Source: Bacillota bacterium
GTDB taxonomy: Bacteria > Bacillota > Limnochordia > Darwinibacteriales > Darwinibacteriaceae
DNA: 42,203 nt
Direction of reading: 5' to 3'
NCBI GenBank assembly: GCA_012518735.1
Contig: JAAYRO010000147.1
Coordinates: 1 to 42,203 of the forward strand
In this document: positions 33,518 to 41,673 of the stretch, one piece after another
Layout of the letters: each line of letters begins with the position of its first letter
Numbering within the stretch: the first letter of the stretch is position 1
Position numbers and translations under genes: made by a program
The notes under the pieces: generated by a model
Database searches by the model: none
What the model saw: only the letters and a program-made list of their open reading frames with translations
Told to the model about the DNA's origin: nothing

Positions 33518-35301
33518 TGGGAAGAATCCAGATTCTACCAGACGAAGTAGCCCATAAAATTGCAGCAGGTGAAGTAATTGAACGTCCCGCTTCTGTTGTG
33601 AAGGAACTAGTGGAGAATTCCATTGACGCAAATTCGACTCAGATAACCGTAGAGATAAAAGCTGGAGGCATTGAGTTCATTCGAGTAGAAGATAATGGAG
33701 ACGGTATACCGTACGATGATCTAGAATTGGCCTTTCAACCCCATGCCACTAGTAAAATTCAAACAGCAGATGAGTTATTCAGCTTATACACACTAGGCTT
33801 TAGGGGAGAAGCACTCCCCAGTATTGCCAGTGTGGCCCATTTAGAACTGTTTTCACGACCTGCAGATCAGAACCATGGATATAAAGCGGCCCTGACCCAA
33901 AATGGGCCCCAAATTGAGCCCGTAGGTACGCCTCCAGGAACGGCCGTTGAAGTCAGAAACCTGTTTTATAATGTCCCTGCTCGTTATAAGTTCTTAAAGA
34001 CGCCAGCTGCTGAACGGCGGCGCGTCATTGAGGTGGTAACAAACTTAGCTCTAGCCCATCCTCATATTGCCTTCCGATTGGTAACAGATGGCAAAACCGT
34101 CTTATCCACTCAGGGTAACGGAAGACTTCTCGATACAATTCTGATCATTCAGGGTAAGAACACAGCCCAAGAATTATTAGAAATTAACTCTCAATTCCCA
34201 TGGGGTACAGTGCAGGGATATGTAGGCACTCCAACACTGGGCAAAGGTAACCGTAGAGGACAGGTATTCATTATGAATGGCCGAGTAATTCAGAACACTA
34301 CTATAAGAGCAGCTTTGGAAAAAGCGTATCAGGGAATGTTACCAGTAAGAACATATCCCACCGCTGTACTAGTTCTTGATGTAAATCCAAAGCTGGTAGA
34401 CTGCAATGTCCATCCGGCTAAGACAGAAGTACGCTTTGCTGACGAACAGGAAATATTTAGAGATGTTCTTAGTGCCGTACGGTCTGGAGTCATGAGAAAG
34501 AACATAGCGCCATCGCTGGAGAAGAAACAGGTTTCGTCCCGTCCAAAGCCCAAACCTGTAGTGCAGGCTCAATTACAGTGGGAGCCAGAGACGTGGAAGT
34601 TTGTTGACGAGCTTTTGCGCGAATACAGCCCCCAGCAACAGACCACCTCTACCAATCCCTATCAAACTCCCATTGCTCCAACACTTGAAGAAGACCAATC
34701 CAGTATGGTGCAGGATACTGATGATGTACGCCGATTTCTCCTTTCTGGTCGCATCATAGGACAGCTGCATCAAAGCTATATTCTGCTGGAAGTTCCTAGT
34801 GGACTATGGTTATTAGATCAGCATATTGTCCATGAGCGAATTCTTTTTGAAGGGCTGCAGGAAGCTTTCGCACATCGGACAATCCACGTTCAAGAGATTC
34901 TACCTGAGCTTCTAGAGTTTTCGCCTAAAGAAGCTGCTCTTGTCCAAGACAATCTGGAACGACTCAGTTCCCTCGGCATCGAATTAGAAGAATTCGGGAA
35001 TAATGATTTCTTACTGAGAGCGGTCCCCAGCCTTATCAGCCATACAAAAGAAGGGTGGAAGCAGGATATTTTGCGCATTATTGACGGGATGGGAGAAGTC
35101 CAAGACTGGCACGACAAAACTGCTGTTACTCTTGCCTGTAAAGGAGCTGTCAAGGCCGGCGAATTCTTAGACGAACGGGCTATTCGTGCCCTCTTGAAAG
35201 ATTTAGCCGAAACAGAAAATCCTTTCACATGTCCCCATGGACGACCAATTATTGTAAGACTCGAAAATGATGAACTCCTCCGTCGATTTGGAAGAACATA
35301 A
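33517..35301 (+). CDS. mutL: DNA mismatch repair protein MutL
   Basis: A 594-residue GHKL ATPase. The N-terminal ATPase motifs are VVKELVENSIDAN, DNGDGIPYDDL and LGFRGEALPSIASV. The C-terminal endonuclease domain has the metal motif as DQHIVHERILFE (canonical DQHA-x2-E-x4-E, with Ile replacing Ala), plus ACKGAVK and CPHGRP. All acidic and cysteine/histidine ligands are kept, so nicking activity is expected, as in bacteria that lack MutH. ATG overlaps the mutS stop; AAAGGAGG lies upstream. Confidence 0.95.
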   Translation: MGRIQILPDEVAHKIAAGEVIERPASVVKELVENSIDANSTQITVEIKAGGIEFIRVEDNGDGIPYDDLELAFQPHATSKIQTADELFSLYTLGFRGEALPSIASVAHLELFSRPADQNHGYKAALTQNGPQIEPVGTPPGTAVEVRNLFYNVPARYKFLKTPAAERRRVIEVVTNLALAHPHIAFRLVTDGKTVLSTQGNGRLLDTILIIQGKNTAQELLEINSQFPWGTVQGYVGTPTLGKGNRRGQVFIMNGRVIQNTTIRAALEKAYQGMLPVRTYPTAVLVLDVNPKLVDCNVHPAKTEVRFADEQEIFRDVLSAVRSGVMRKNIAPSLEKKQVSSRPKPKPVVQAQLQWEPETWKFVDELLREYSPQQQTTSTNPYQTPIAPTLEEDQSSMVQDTDDVRRFLLSGRIIGQLHQSYILLEVPSGLWLLDQHIVHERILFEGLQEAFAHRTIHVQEILPELLEFSPKEAALVQDNLERLSSLGIELEEFGNNDFLLRAVPSLISHTKEGWKQDILRIIDGMGEVQDWHDKTAVTLACKGAVKAGEFLDERAIRALLKDLAETENPFTCPHGRPIIVRLENDELLRRFGRT

Positions 35302-35330
35302 GGTTATCTTTATTGGGAGTTGAACACAAT

Positions 35331-36260
35331 TTGAGCAAACAAGCAATTCTTGTTATTGTAGGGCCCACAGCTGTAGGTAAAACACAGTTGAGCTTAGAAA
35401 TTGGGCAAGCTCTTTCTGGTGAGGTTATCTCTGCCGATTCAATGCAGGTATATAGGGGAATGGATATTGGAACAGCAAAACCTTCCATAGAAGAGCAGAG
35501 GCAGGTACCACACCATCTTATTGACATAAGAGATCCTGACCAGACCTTTAACGCTGCCGATTTCGTATCGTTAGCTGAAGAGGCAGTTGCAGACATAGCG
35601 TCTCGAAGCAAAACCCCGATTGTGTCAGGAGGCACTGGACTGTACATTGACGCTCTCGTAGATGGATTCTTGTTTCCTGATTCGAAGCCAGATCCAAAAC
35701 TGCGCAGAGAACTCCGTTTACGAGCCTCTAAAGAACCAGATAGCCTCTACGAAGAATTGAAGAAAGTAGACCCGAAAAGTGCTGAGCGTTTACATCCCAA
35801 TGACTTACGCCGTATCGTCCGGGCACTAGAAGTCTACTACCGTACCGGTAAACCCATCAGTGTTCTCCAGCAGAAAGCTGCTCAACAGGAAAAACCGTAT
35901 AATCCATTGTTTATTGGTCTAACAAGAGACCGACCTGAATTATATGAGCGAATTAATAAAAGGGTTGACCAAATGCTTCTGGATGGATTGGTAGATGAGG
36001 TGACTCAACTCATAGGACGCTACCCCCACCAGCCAACAGCCCTCCAAGCCCTAGGCTACAAGGAGATTGTCTGGTACCTGCAGAATAAAATGTCTTTAGA
36101 AGAGGCAGTCGAAGTCCTCAAACGAGACACACGGCGTTATGCAAAACGGCAGTTATCGTGGTTTCGCCGAAACTCACGTATCCATTGGTTCAATTTATCA
36201 GATTCAGAACCAATGGAGATAAAAGATAAAGTTATTAAATTGTGGAAAGGCCATGTTTAA
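35331..36260 (+). CDS. miaA: tRNA dimethylallyltransferase
   Basis: A 309-residue enzyme that transfers a dimethylallyl group to A37 of tRNAs reading UNN codons, giving the substrate of MiaB. P-loop GPTAVGKT (residues 11-18), DSMQVYRGMDIGTAKPS, the GGTGLYIDALVDG segment and the tRNA-binding RRYAKRQLSWFRRN region are present. TTG 35331 is chosen because it opens right at the conserved N terminus with GGGAG upstream. The stop codon lies in the loop of the terminator that follows. Confidence 0.94.
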   Translation: MSKQAILVIVGPTAVGKTQLSLEIGQALSGEVISADSMQVYRGMDIGTAKPSIEEQRQVPHHLIDIRDPDQTFNAADFVSLAEEAVADIASRSKTPIVSGGTGLYIDALVDGFLFPDSKPDPKLRRELRLRASKEPDSLYEELKKVDPKSAERLHPNDLRRIVRALEVYYRTGKPISVLQQKAAQQEKPYNPLFIGLTRDRPELYERINKRVDQMLLDGLVDEVTQLIGRYPHQPTALQALGYKEIVWYLQNKMSLEEAVEVLKRDTRRYAKRQLSWFRRNSRIHWFNLSDSEPMEIKDKVIKLWKGHV

Positions 36261-36275
36261 GGCCTTTCTTTTTTT
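36245..36275 (+). terminator. Intrinsic terminator overlapping the miaA stop codon
   Basis: An 8-bp stem GAAAGGCC / GGCCTTTC with loop ATGTTTAA is followed by seven T residues (36269-36275). The miaA stop codon is in the loop. hfq, usual after miaA in Bacillus, is not present between this terminator and spoVK. Confidence 0.88.
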
Positions 36276-36342
36276 CCATCCCTTAAGTTGGAACTTTTTA
36301 TAACGTCATGAGTATAGATATTAGGTGAGGGGTGGGGTTTCT

Positions 36343-37275
36343 ATGATTCATGACGACTTGATCTTACAGATGGAGCAAGGAAAGATCAGCGTAAACGAAG
36401 CGCTAGCTGCCTTACATACTGTACCCATTTTAAAGGAGAATGTCTGTTCACAACGACAGCGTCTTAAGGACTTACAGCACGAACTAGACAGCCTAATCGG
36501 GCTTCATTCAGTTAAGAGCATGATCCGGGAGATCCAGGCATTTGCACAAATTCAGCAGTACCGTGCATCCCTTGAGCTAGCGTCAGAACCGATAGTGCTC
36601 CATACCATCTTTATGGGTAACCCTGGAACTGGCAAGACTACTGTTGCCCGCCTTATAAGCAAAATGCTTAAAGAAATGGGAGTACTGCTGAAGGGACACA
36701 CAGTCGAAGTAGAGAGGGCAGATTTGGTAGCCGAGTACATAGGACAAACAGCTCAAAAGACGCGGGAAGCGGTGAAACGAGCTATGGGAGGCTTACTGTT
36801 CATCGATGAAGCGTACTCGTTAGCCCGTGGTGGAGAACGGGATTTTGGCAAAGAAGCCATCGATACACTTGTAAAGGCAATGGAGGACAATCGGGGAGAC
36901 TTTGTAGTAGTGCTGGCAGGCTATCCAGAGCCTATGAACTATTTTCTCACTTCTAATCCAGGTCTCCGCTCTCGATTTCCAATGACCATTCACTTTCCAG
37001 ACTATTCTGATTTAGAGCTTTTTAAGATTGGAGAAGCAATGTTTGAACAACGCCAGTATTCCTTAACAAAACCGGCCCGCCGCAAAATGGTAGAAGTCAT
37101 ACGTCAGCTTAGGCAGGAAGACCCTTATAACTTCGGTAATGCAAGAGTCATAAGAAACATGGTTGAAAGAGCTCTGCGGCTTCAAGCAGTGCGGCTTGTT
37201 GCTAAAACAGGCGTGACAAAAGAGGAGCTAATGCTTATTTTGGCTGAGGACATTCAGGGAGTGACCGATTCATGA
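36343..37275 (+). CDS. spoVK: Stage V sporulation protein K-like AAA ATPase
   Basis: A 310-residue AAA+ ATPase of the SpoVK/CbxX-CfqX family. A short N-terminal helical part precedes the AAA core: Walker A GNPGTGKTT (92-100), Walker B LLFIDEAYSLARGG near 150, sensor segment VVVLAGYPEPMNYF and arginine-finger region NPGLRSRFP. SpoVK is a mother-cell protein needed for spore maturation in B. subtilis. Its place after miaA and before ynbB matches that genome. ATG 36343 follows GGGGTGGGG; GTG 36325 is a weaker choice. It overlaps the next gene by 4 bases (ATGA). Confidence 0.88.
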   Translation: MIHDDLILQMEQGKISVNEALAALHTVPILKENVCSQRQRLKDLQHELDSLIGLHSVKSMIREIQAFAQIQQYRASLELASEPIVLHTIFMGNPGTGKTTVARLISKMLKEMGVLLKGHTVEVERADLVAEYIGQTAQKTREAVKRAMGGLLFIDEAYSLARGGERDFGKEAIDTLVKAMEDNRGDFVVVLAGYPEPMNYFLTSNPGLRSRFPMTIHFPDYSDLELFKIGEAMFEQRQYSLTKPARRKMVEVIRQLRQEDPYNFGNARVIRNMVERALRLQAVRLVAKTGVTKEELMLILAEDIQGVTDS

Positions 37276-37859
37276 AGCAGATTCTAGTTGTTGGTAAAAC
37301 TAATGTGGGGAAGACTCTGTTTACCCTCAACTTTGCTGCCTACTTGGGAATGACATCGGTTCAGATCACCTTTCGGGATATTCGCACCTCACATTCAAAA
37401 TCATTCTCTATTCAAGAGGCCATCGATCTTTTTGTTTCCGATTCAGAACATCAAACCAAGTGTCTCCAGTCCATCATACTTGCCTTACCCTGGGGGAAAG
37501 GTACCAAGCAGTGTGAACTCATTGATTCTACTGGATTAGTTCCTAATATTCATCCCGATCTGCTGATTCGACAAGCTATGGGGCAGACTCTTACAATGGT
37601 TCGTCAAATTCGCCATATGCTGCATATTATTGATGGCACTCAGCACGCCCAAATCGATGACCTAGACCGTCAACTAGCCAATTATGGAACTTATGTTACA
37701 TCATATGCTGTAATAGCAAACAAATGGGACCTAGTCCAATCTTCACACGCACTGCAGGATTTGAAAAAAGCGTTCCCCAAGCAGCTTGTTATTCCTGTAT
37801 CATCCCTACACAAATCAGGATTCAGGGAGGTAAGGACCTATGTTCGAAATGTCCTCTGA
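37272..37859 (+). CDS. Single-domain GTPase in the spoVK cluster
   Basis: A 195-residue protein consisting of little more than one small GTPase domain. G1 is GKTNVGKT (8-15), G3 reads LIDSTGL in place of DTPGL, G4 is NKWD and G5 is PVSSLHKSGF. It lacks the extra domains of Era, Der, HflX or YsxC. The B. subtilis position between spoVK and ynbB is taken by hflX (ynbA), so this may be a functional stand-in or an unrelated GTPase. Start overlaps the spoVK stop (ATGA); the end overlaps the next gene by 20 bp. The family is not known to me. Confidence 0.75.
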   Translation: MKQILVVGKTNVGKTLFTLNFAAYLGMTSVQITFRDIRTSHSKSFSIQEAIDLFVSDSEHQTKCLQSIILALPWGKGTKQCELIDSTGLVPNIHPDLLIRQAMGQTLTMVRQIRHMLHIIDGTQHAQIDDLDRQLANYGTYVTSYAVIANKWDLVQSSHALQDLKKAFPKQLVIPVSSLHKSGFREVRTYVRNVL

Positions 37860-38427
37860 AGTCATTTCGATTATCATAAAAATCGCTGCCATTCTAGTTA
37901 CTGCTGTAGTAGTAAAAACCATAGACGATGTCTTGGATCTAGAAAACCCGTACGAATCCCCATTTGCAGCTTTTTTCCAAAGAGGGACCTTACCATACAT
38001 GATCGCCATATTTTCCCTAGCCTTGGTGCTCCATTTCGAAACAGCCTTTACCTTGTTTTGGGCAAGTTATACAATAGGAATGGTCAGGGCACCTTTACAA
38101 ATGCTGCCAACTGGTGTAACTGGAGCGGTAGAGATCGTCATTGGAATACTCATATTAATCGTAGTCTCAGGTTGTTCATCAACCATCTGGGGACTGACTG
38201 TCATACTTGCTGTCCAATGTATGGACGATCTCTTGGACCAAGAAGTAGATAATAAACGGAAGGGAACAAATATAGCCATTACTATTGGACAAGGCGAATG
38301 TTTCCTTCTATTTATTATTGCTCTTTATACAGCTGTTACACTGCAGCCGGTGGAATCAACAGCAGCCTTTGTAACAGCACTTTGGATTGGAAATGGATTT
38401 TCTGGAAAAGAGGTGCAGTCAGCATGA
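37840..38427 (+). CDS. Membrane protein with two DDxxD motifs
   Basis: A 195-residue protein with six or so membrane segments (about 8-27, 51-68, 70-86, 96-111, 115-127, 153-185). Two acidic motifs lie at the ends of helices: DDVLD at 29-33 and DDLLD at 129-133, exactly 100 residues apart, each preceded by a similar ILV-rich helix. This suggests an internal duplication. The second, MDDLLDQEVDNKRKGTN, resembles the prenyl-diphosphate-binding motif of UbiA-type transferases, but overall the protein is shorter. Function is unknown. Start ATG has GGGAGG inside the GTPase end; its stop overlaps the next start (ATGA). Confidence 0.72.
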   Translation: MFEMSSEVISIIIKIAAILVTAVVVKTIDDVLDLENPYESPFAAFFQRGTLPYMIAIFSLALVLHFETAFTLFWASYTIGMVRAPLQMLPTGVTGAVEIVIGILILIVVSGCSSTIWGLTVILAVQCMDDLLDQEVDNKRKGTNIAITIGQGECFLLFIIALYTAVTLQPVESTAAFVTALWIGNGFSGKEVQSA

Positions 38428-38624
38428 AGCTGATTCTACCAGTGTTACTTGCTGTCTTTACCCTAGGTTATGGGATTGGAAGGCGAGTTGGGTTCAAGCA
38501 GGGTCAGTCCTTAGGTAGGGCAGCTGCTGTTGTGGAGATTCGTGCCGAATCACTGAAAAAAGACTACTGCATAGTATGCCATCAAAAAAAACAGAAGGAT
38601 TTGACAAACTCAATCACGAATTAG
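38424..38624 (+). CDS. Small membrane protein with a CxxC pair
   Basis: A 66-residue protein: one N-terminal membrane helix (LILPVLLAVFTLGYGIG, about 3-19), a basic amphipathic stretch (RRVGFKQGQSLGRA) and a late CIVCHQKKQK segment whose two cysteines and histidine could bind a metal or heme. With the helix inward and a basic tail, the cysteines are more likely cytoplasmic. Not recognised. The ATG overlaps the stop of the previous gene by 4 bases and has AAGAGGTG upstream. Confidence 0.6.
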   Translation: MKLILPVLLAVFTLGYGIGRRVGFKQGQSLGRAAAVVEIRAESLKKDYCIVCHQKKQKDLTNSITN

Positions 38625-38654
38625 TTATGAGCACGTTCAGTAGGAGGTTTAGGA

Positions 38655-38912
38655 TTGGTATTCTCAGTTGGATTTGAATTTGAAACAGAAGAAACTATGC
38701 TGACTGTAGCAGAAAAGTTGTGGACAAAATATGGCGTTACAGGTGAACTGGAAATGTATCCTACCAGCAACCAGAAGTATCGCCTCAACATTCATTCAGA
38801 AAAACAGATTAAGGAAAGTATTTTGGACAAGGTTCCAGGAAAACGGATGCAGGCAAAAATCAGCTATGGTACTTCTGTTCCAAAAGAGTCGCAGAATGAA
38901 GACGATGATTAA
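38655..38912 (+). CDS. Small conserved-looking hypothetical protein
   Basis: An 85-residue acidic soluble protein with alternating strands and one helix (SVGFEFETEETMLTVAEKLW, then KYRLNIHSEKQIKESIL), ending in a charged tail. The TTG start is set by TAGGAGGT 6 bp upstream. It overlaps the next gene by 17 bp in another frame. I do not recognise the family; a ferredoxin-like or ACT-like small domain is possible. Confidence 0.6.
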   Translation: MVFSVGFEFETEETMLTVAEKLWTKYGVTGELEMYPTSNQKYRLNIHSEKQIKESILDKVPGKRMQAKISYGTSVPKESQNEDDD

Positions 38913-40122
38913 ACAAGCAAAACAAGTCATTGAAGAGTATTTTGAACCCATTGAGCAAATTGTTCTGGCAAATCAAGAGAAAGTATTAAAGGCTTTCCAT
39001 CAAGCACGTGTTGGCAGTCACTGTTTTGGTGACTCTACAGGTTATGCCTACAGCGATCCAGGACGGGAGAGTCTGGAAGAGATATACGCCGCTATATTCA
39101 GAGGCGAATCTGCCTTGGTTCGTCCACAGATTGCCTCAGGAACACACGCCATTTCTTTGTGTCTGTCTATCCTTGAACCAGGCGATGAACTAGTTTCTAT
39201 TAGTGGCGCCCCTTACGATACTCTGCAGGTTGTAATTGGTGTAAAAGGCGACTCTAAGCGAAGCCTTATTCACCGAGGAATTCAATACAGGGAAGTCCCT
39301 CTACTACCAGATGGTTCCCTTGACTACGAAGGAATTAAGGAGAGTATCACCAGCAGCACCAGGATGGCAATTCTGCAGCGATCAAGAGGATACAGCTGGC
39401 GTCCTTCCATTTCCATTGCCCAAATCGCTGAAGCGGCAAGGATCGTAAAGAGAAAGAATCCAGACTGTATCTTGTTTGTGGACAACTGTTACGGAGAATT
39501 CGTAGAACAATATGAACCTCTTGAAGCAGGTGTCGATCTAATTGCAGGCTCCCTCATTAAAAATCCAGGGGGAACCTTAGCGGTTAGTGGGGGATACATT
39601 GCCGGGAGAGCTGATTTAGTAGAGTTGTGTTCTGAGATTCTTACTGCTCCAAGTCTTGGCAGTAAGATAGGGCCAACATTTGGATTGACACGTCAGCTAA
39701 TGCACGGCCTTTTTTTAGCACCTCATGTAGTAGGTGAAGCACTTTATGGGGCGATCTTAGCGGCCCAAGTATTTTCGTCTTTAGGCTTTCCTGTATCTCC
39801 TCTGCCTAATGAAAGGCGCACTGATATAGTCCAAGCTATTCGCTTTAAGTCTAAGGAGCAGCTCCTTGCCTTCTGTCACGGAATTCAAAAGGCAGGTCCA
39901 GTTGATGCACATTATATGCCTATTCCTAGTGATATGCCCGGCTACACAGATCAAGTTGTGATGGCAGGAGGAACGTTTATTCAAGGGTCGTCTATTGAAT
40001 TAAGTGCAGATGGACCACTGCGAGAGCCCTATACAGGATATCTGCAGGGAGCCATTTCACGCCAACACGCAGAGATTGGAATTCGATACGCTCTACATCA
40101 GATGGGTCTAGTGAATCCCTGA
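38896..40122 (+). CDS. YnbB-type PLP-dependent enzyme (methionine gamma-lyase family / aluminium resistance protein)
   Basis: A 408-residue fold type I PLP enzyme. The segments RPQIASGTHAISLCLSIL (cofactor phosphate site), DCILFVDNCYGEF (Asp binding the pyridine nitrogen) and LIAGSLIKNPGG (Schiff-base lysine) match the methionine gamma-lyase-related YnbB family. The name aluminium resistance protein is historical and the reaction is not settled. In B. subtilis ynbB follows hflX near spoVK, as here. ATG 38896 overlaps the preceding gene; ATG 38905 is an alternative, and neither has a strong binding site. Confidence 0.85.
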   Translation: MKTMIKQAKQVIEEYFEPIEQIVLANQEKVLKAFHQARVGSHCFGDSTGYAYSDPGRESLEEIYAAIFRGESALVRPQIASGTHAISLCLSILEPGDELVSISGAPYDTLQVVIGVKGDSKRSLIHRGIQYREVPLLPDGSLDYEGIKESITSSTRMAILQRSRGYSWRPSISIAQIAEAARIVKRKNPDCILFVDNCYGEFVEQYEPLEAGVDLIAGSLIKNPGGTLAVSGGYIAGRADLVELCSEILTAPSLGSKIGPTFGLTRQLMHGLFLAPHVVGEALYGAILAAQVFSSLGFPVSPLPNERRTDIVQAIRFKSKEQLLAFCHGIQKAGPVDAHYMPIPSDMPGYTDQVVMAGGTFIQGSSIELSADGPLREPYTGYLQGAISRQHAEIGIRYALHQMGLVNP

Positions 40123-40146
40123 GCTGAATCGATTTCTTTGAGCAAA

Positions 40147-40180
40147 GGAAGGATCTGCCTCATAAGATGGAGAATAGAAG
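40147..40180 (+). repeat. Degenerate intergenic element, possible copy 4
   Basis: The 91-bp gap between the ynbB-type gene and the MgtC gene contains GGATCTGCCTCATAAGATG followed by GAGAATAGAAG. It resembles the stretch before mutS (30864-30900). No terminator or promoter is obvious in this gap. Confidence 0.3.
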
Positions 40181-40213
40181 TCCAATCATTATGACGCTAA
40201 GGGGGAACGATAT

Positions 40214-40873
40214 TTGCACATAACCAATATTGAAATTGCAATTCGATTAATTCTGGCCCTGGTCCTTGGCGGTCTTATTGGACTAGAGCGAGAAAGCATG
40301 GGAAGACCTGCAGGGTTTCGGACTCATATCCTTGTTAGTCTCGGGTCTGCTCTGATCATGATTGTCTCAGCTTACGCTTTTTCTGATTTTATGATGGGCC
40401 GATATGATCCGGGACGGATTGCCGCACAAGTTGTGAGCGGAATTGGCTTTTTAGGTGCAGGTACCATCATGCGAGAAGGAGCAAATATTAGGGGCCTCAC
40501 TACAGCTGCCAGTCTTTGGACCGTAGCTGGAATTGGACTAACGGTAGGGTGTGGGTTTTATTTTGCTGCTATCTTAGCTACGATTTTGGTAGTTGCTACA
40601 TTGGTTCTGCTCAACAAACTTGAGTGGGGCTATTTAACCAGCAAACATGAGATCCTAACGTTGTTGATCCAGGATACTCCTGGACAGCTAGCAAGAGTAT
40701 TTGCAGTTTTAGCTAAACATGAAGTAAATGTATTTAATGTAGAGCTATCATCGGAGGACACAGGAGACGCTAAACTGAACCTCGAAATCGAACTCGCTCC
40801 AAAGGCCAGTCGAGTGAAGATTATAGACGAATTAGTTTCCACTCCAGGGATCCGCCGCGCAAGTTACAAATAG
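40214..40873 (+). CDS. MgtC/SapB family membrane protein with ACT domain
   Basis: A 219-residue protein. Residues 1-145 form the MgtC/SapB membrane domain with about four to five helices (LILALVLGGLIGLERES, HILVSLGSALIMIVSAY, GIGFLGAGTIMREG, VAGIGLTVGCGFY). Residues about 148-219 form a cytoplasmic ACT domain (LLIQDTPGQLARVFAVLAKH) that probably senses a small ligand. Proposed roles in the family include magnesium homeostasis and ATP-synthase control; the specific function is unknown here. TTG start behind GGGGGA. It is 16 bp before surE. Confidence 0.88.
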   Translation: MHITNIEIAIRLILALVLGGLIGLERESMGRPAGFRTHILVSLGSALIMIVSAYAFSDFMMGRYDPGRIAAQVVSGIGFLGAGTIMREGANIRGLTTAASLWTVAGIGLTVGCGFYFAAILATILVVATLVLLNKLEWGYLTSKHEILTLLIQDTPGQLARVFAVLAKHEVNVFNVELSSEDTGDAKLNLEIELAPKASRVKIIDELVSTPGIRRASYK

Positions 40874-40889
40874 ATATAGGAGTGAAATA

Positions 40890-41669
40890 ATGAAGTTTTT
40901 GGTCGCCAATGACGATGGAATTTTCGCCCCGGGCATCAAGATGTTAGCAGAAACCTTAGCTCCCTTTGGGACTGTGGCTGTTGTTGGACCTACAGAAGAA
41001 CAAAGCGGAATGGGGCACGCCATTACTGTTCATCGACCACTGCGCGTCCAGGCCGTAGATGTCATTCCCCAATCTGCCAAGAGCTTTACAGTAGATGGGA
41101 CACCGGCCGATTGCGTGAAAATGGCTGTTCAAGGACTAGGTCTTACGCCTGACATTGTCATGGCTGGCATCAACCTTGGTTCTAACCTTGGGACAGATGT
41201 ATTGTATTCCGGAACTGTCTCAGCAGCAATGGAGGGTGTGATTCTTGGAATACGAGCCATTGCTGTATCACTATGTGGACCCCAAACCTATCTGTCCACA
41301 GCCGGACATTATGTGCGGAAAATACTGCTTGAAGATCCTGGTATTCTCAATCAGCCTAATCTTATACCTCAGGACGGACTCTTGAATATTAACATACCTG
41401 CTGTACCCATCGAAGAAGTGAAGGGTATCCGAGTGACGAGGCTTGGAGTACGGAAGTATGAGAACCTGTTTGAGAAAAGAGTTGATCCGCGAGGTAACAC
41501 CTATTTCTGGATGGGGGGAAAACCTCAGCTGACCGAATCCAGTGATCTGGACATTGATATAGTGGCCGTTGAACAAGGATATGTTTCCATCACTCCTATA
41601 CAATTTGACTTAACCTATCATTCACTAGTAGATGGGCTTCAAACGATTTTGAATAAGGAATACATTTAA
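40890..41669 (+). CDS. surE: 5'/3'-nucleotidase SurE
   Basis: A 259-residue metal-dependent nucleotidase of the SurE family. The metal-binding NDDGIFAPG (Asp8, Asp9), the PTEEQSGMGHAIT loop, GTPADCVKMA and GINLGSNLGTDVLYSGTV are present and cover the active site. It releases phosphate from nucleoside 5'- or 3'-monophosphates. Start ATG follows ATAGGAGTG. A strong terminator lies right after the stop. Confidence 0.94.
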   Translation: MKFLVANDDGIFAPGIKMLAETLAPFGTVAVVGPTEEQSGMGHAITVHRPLRVQAVDVIPQSAKSFTVDGTPADCVKMAVQGLGLTPDIVMAGINLGSNLGTDVLYSGTVSAAMEGVILGIRAIAVSLCGPQTYLSTAGHYVRKILLEDPGILNQPNLIPQDGLLNINIPAVPIEEVKGIRVTRLGVRKYENLFEKRVDPRGNTYFWMGGKPQLTESSDLDIDIVAVEQGYVSITPIQFDLTYHSLVDGLQTILNKEYI

Positions 41670-41673
41670 AGGA

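Noticed and set aside
36288-36318. TTGGAA...TATAGA as a sigma-A promoter for spoVK
   Set aside because: The spacer is 19 bp and both boxes are imperfect; no sigma-E pattern was found there either.
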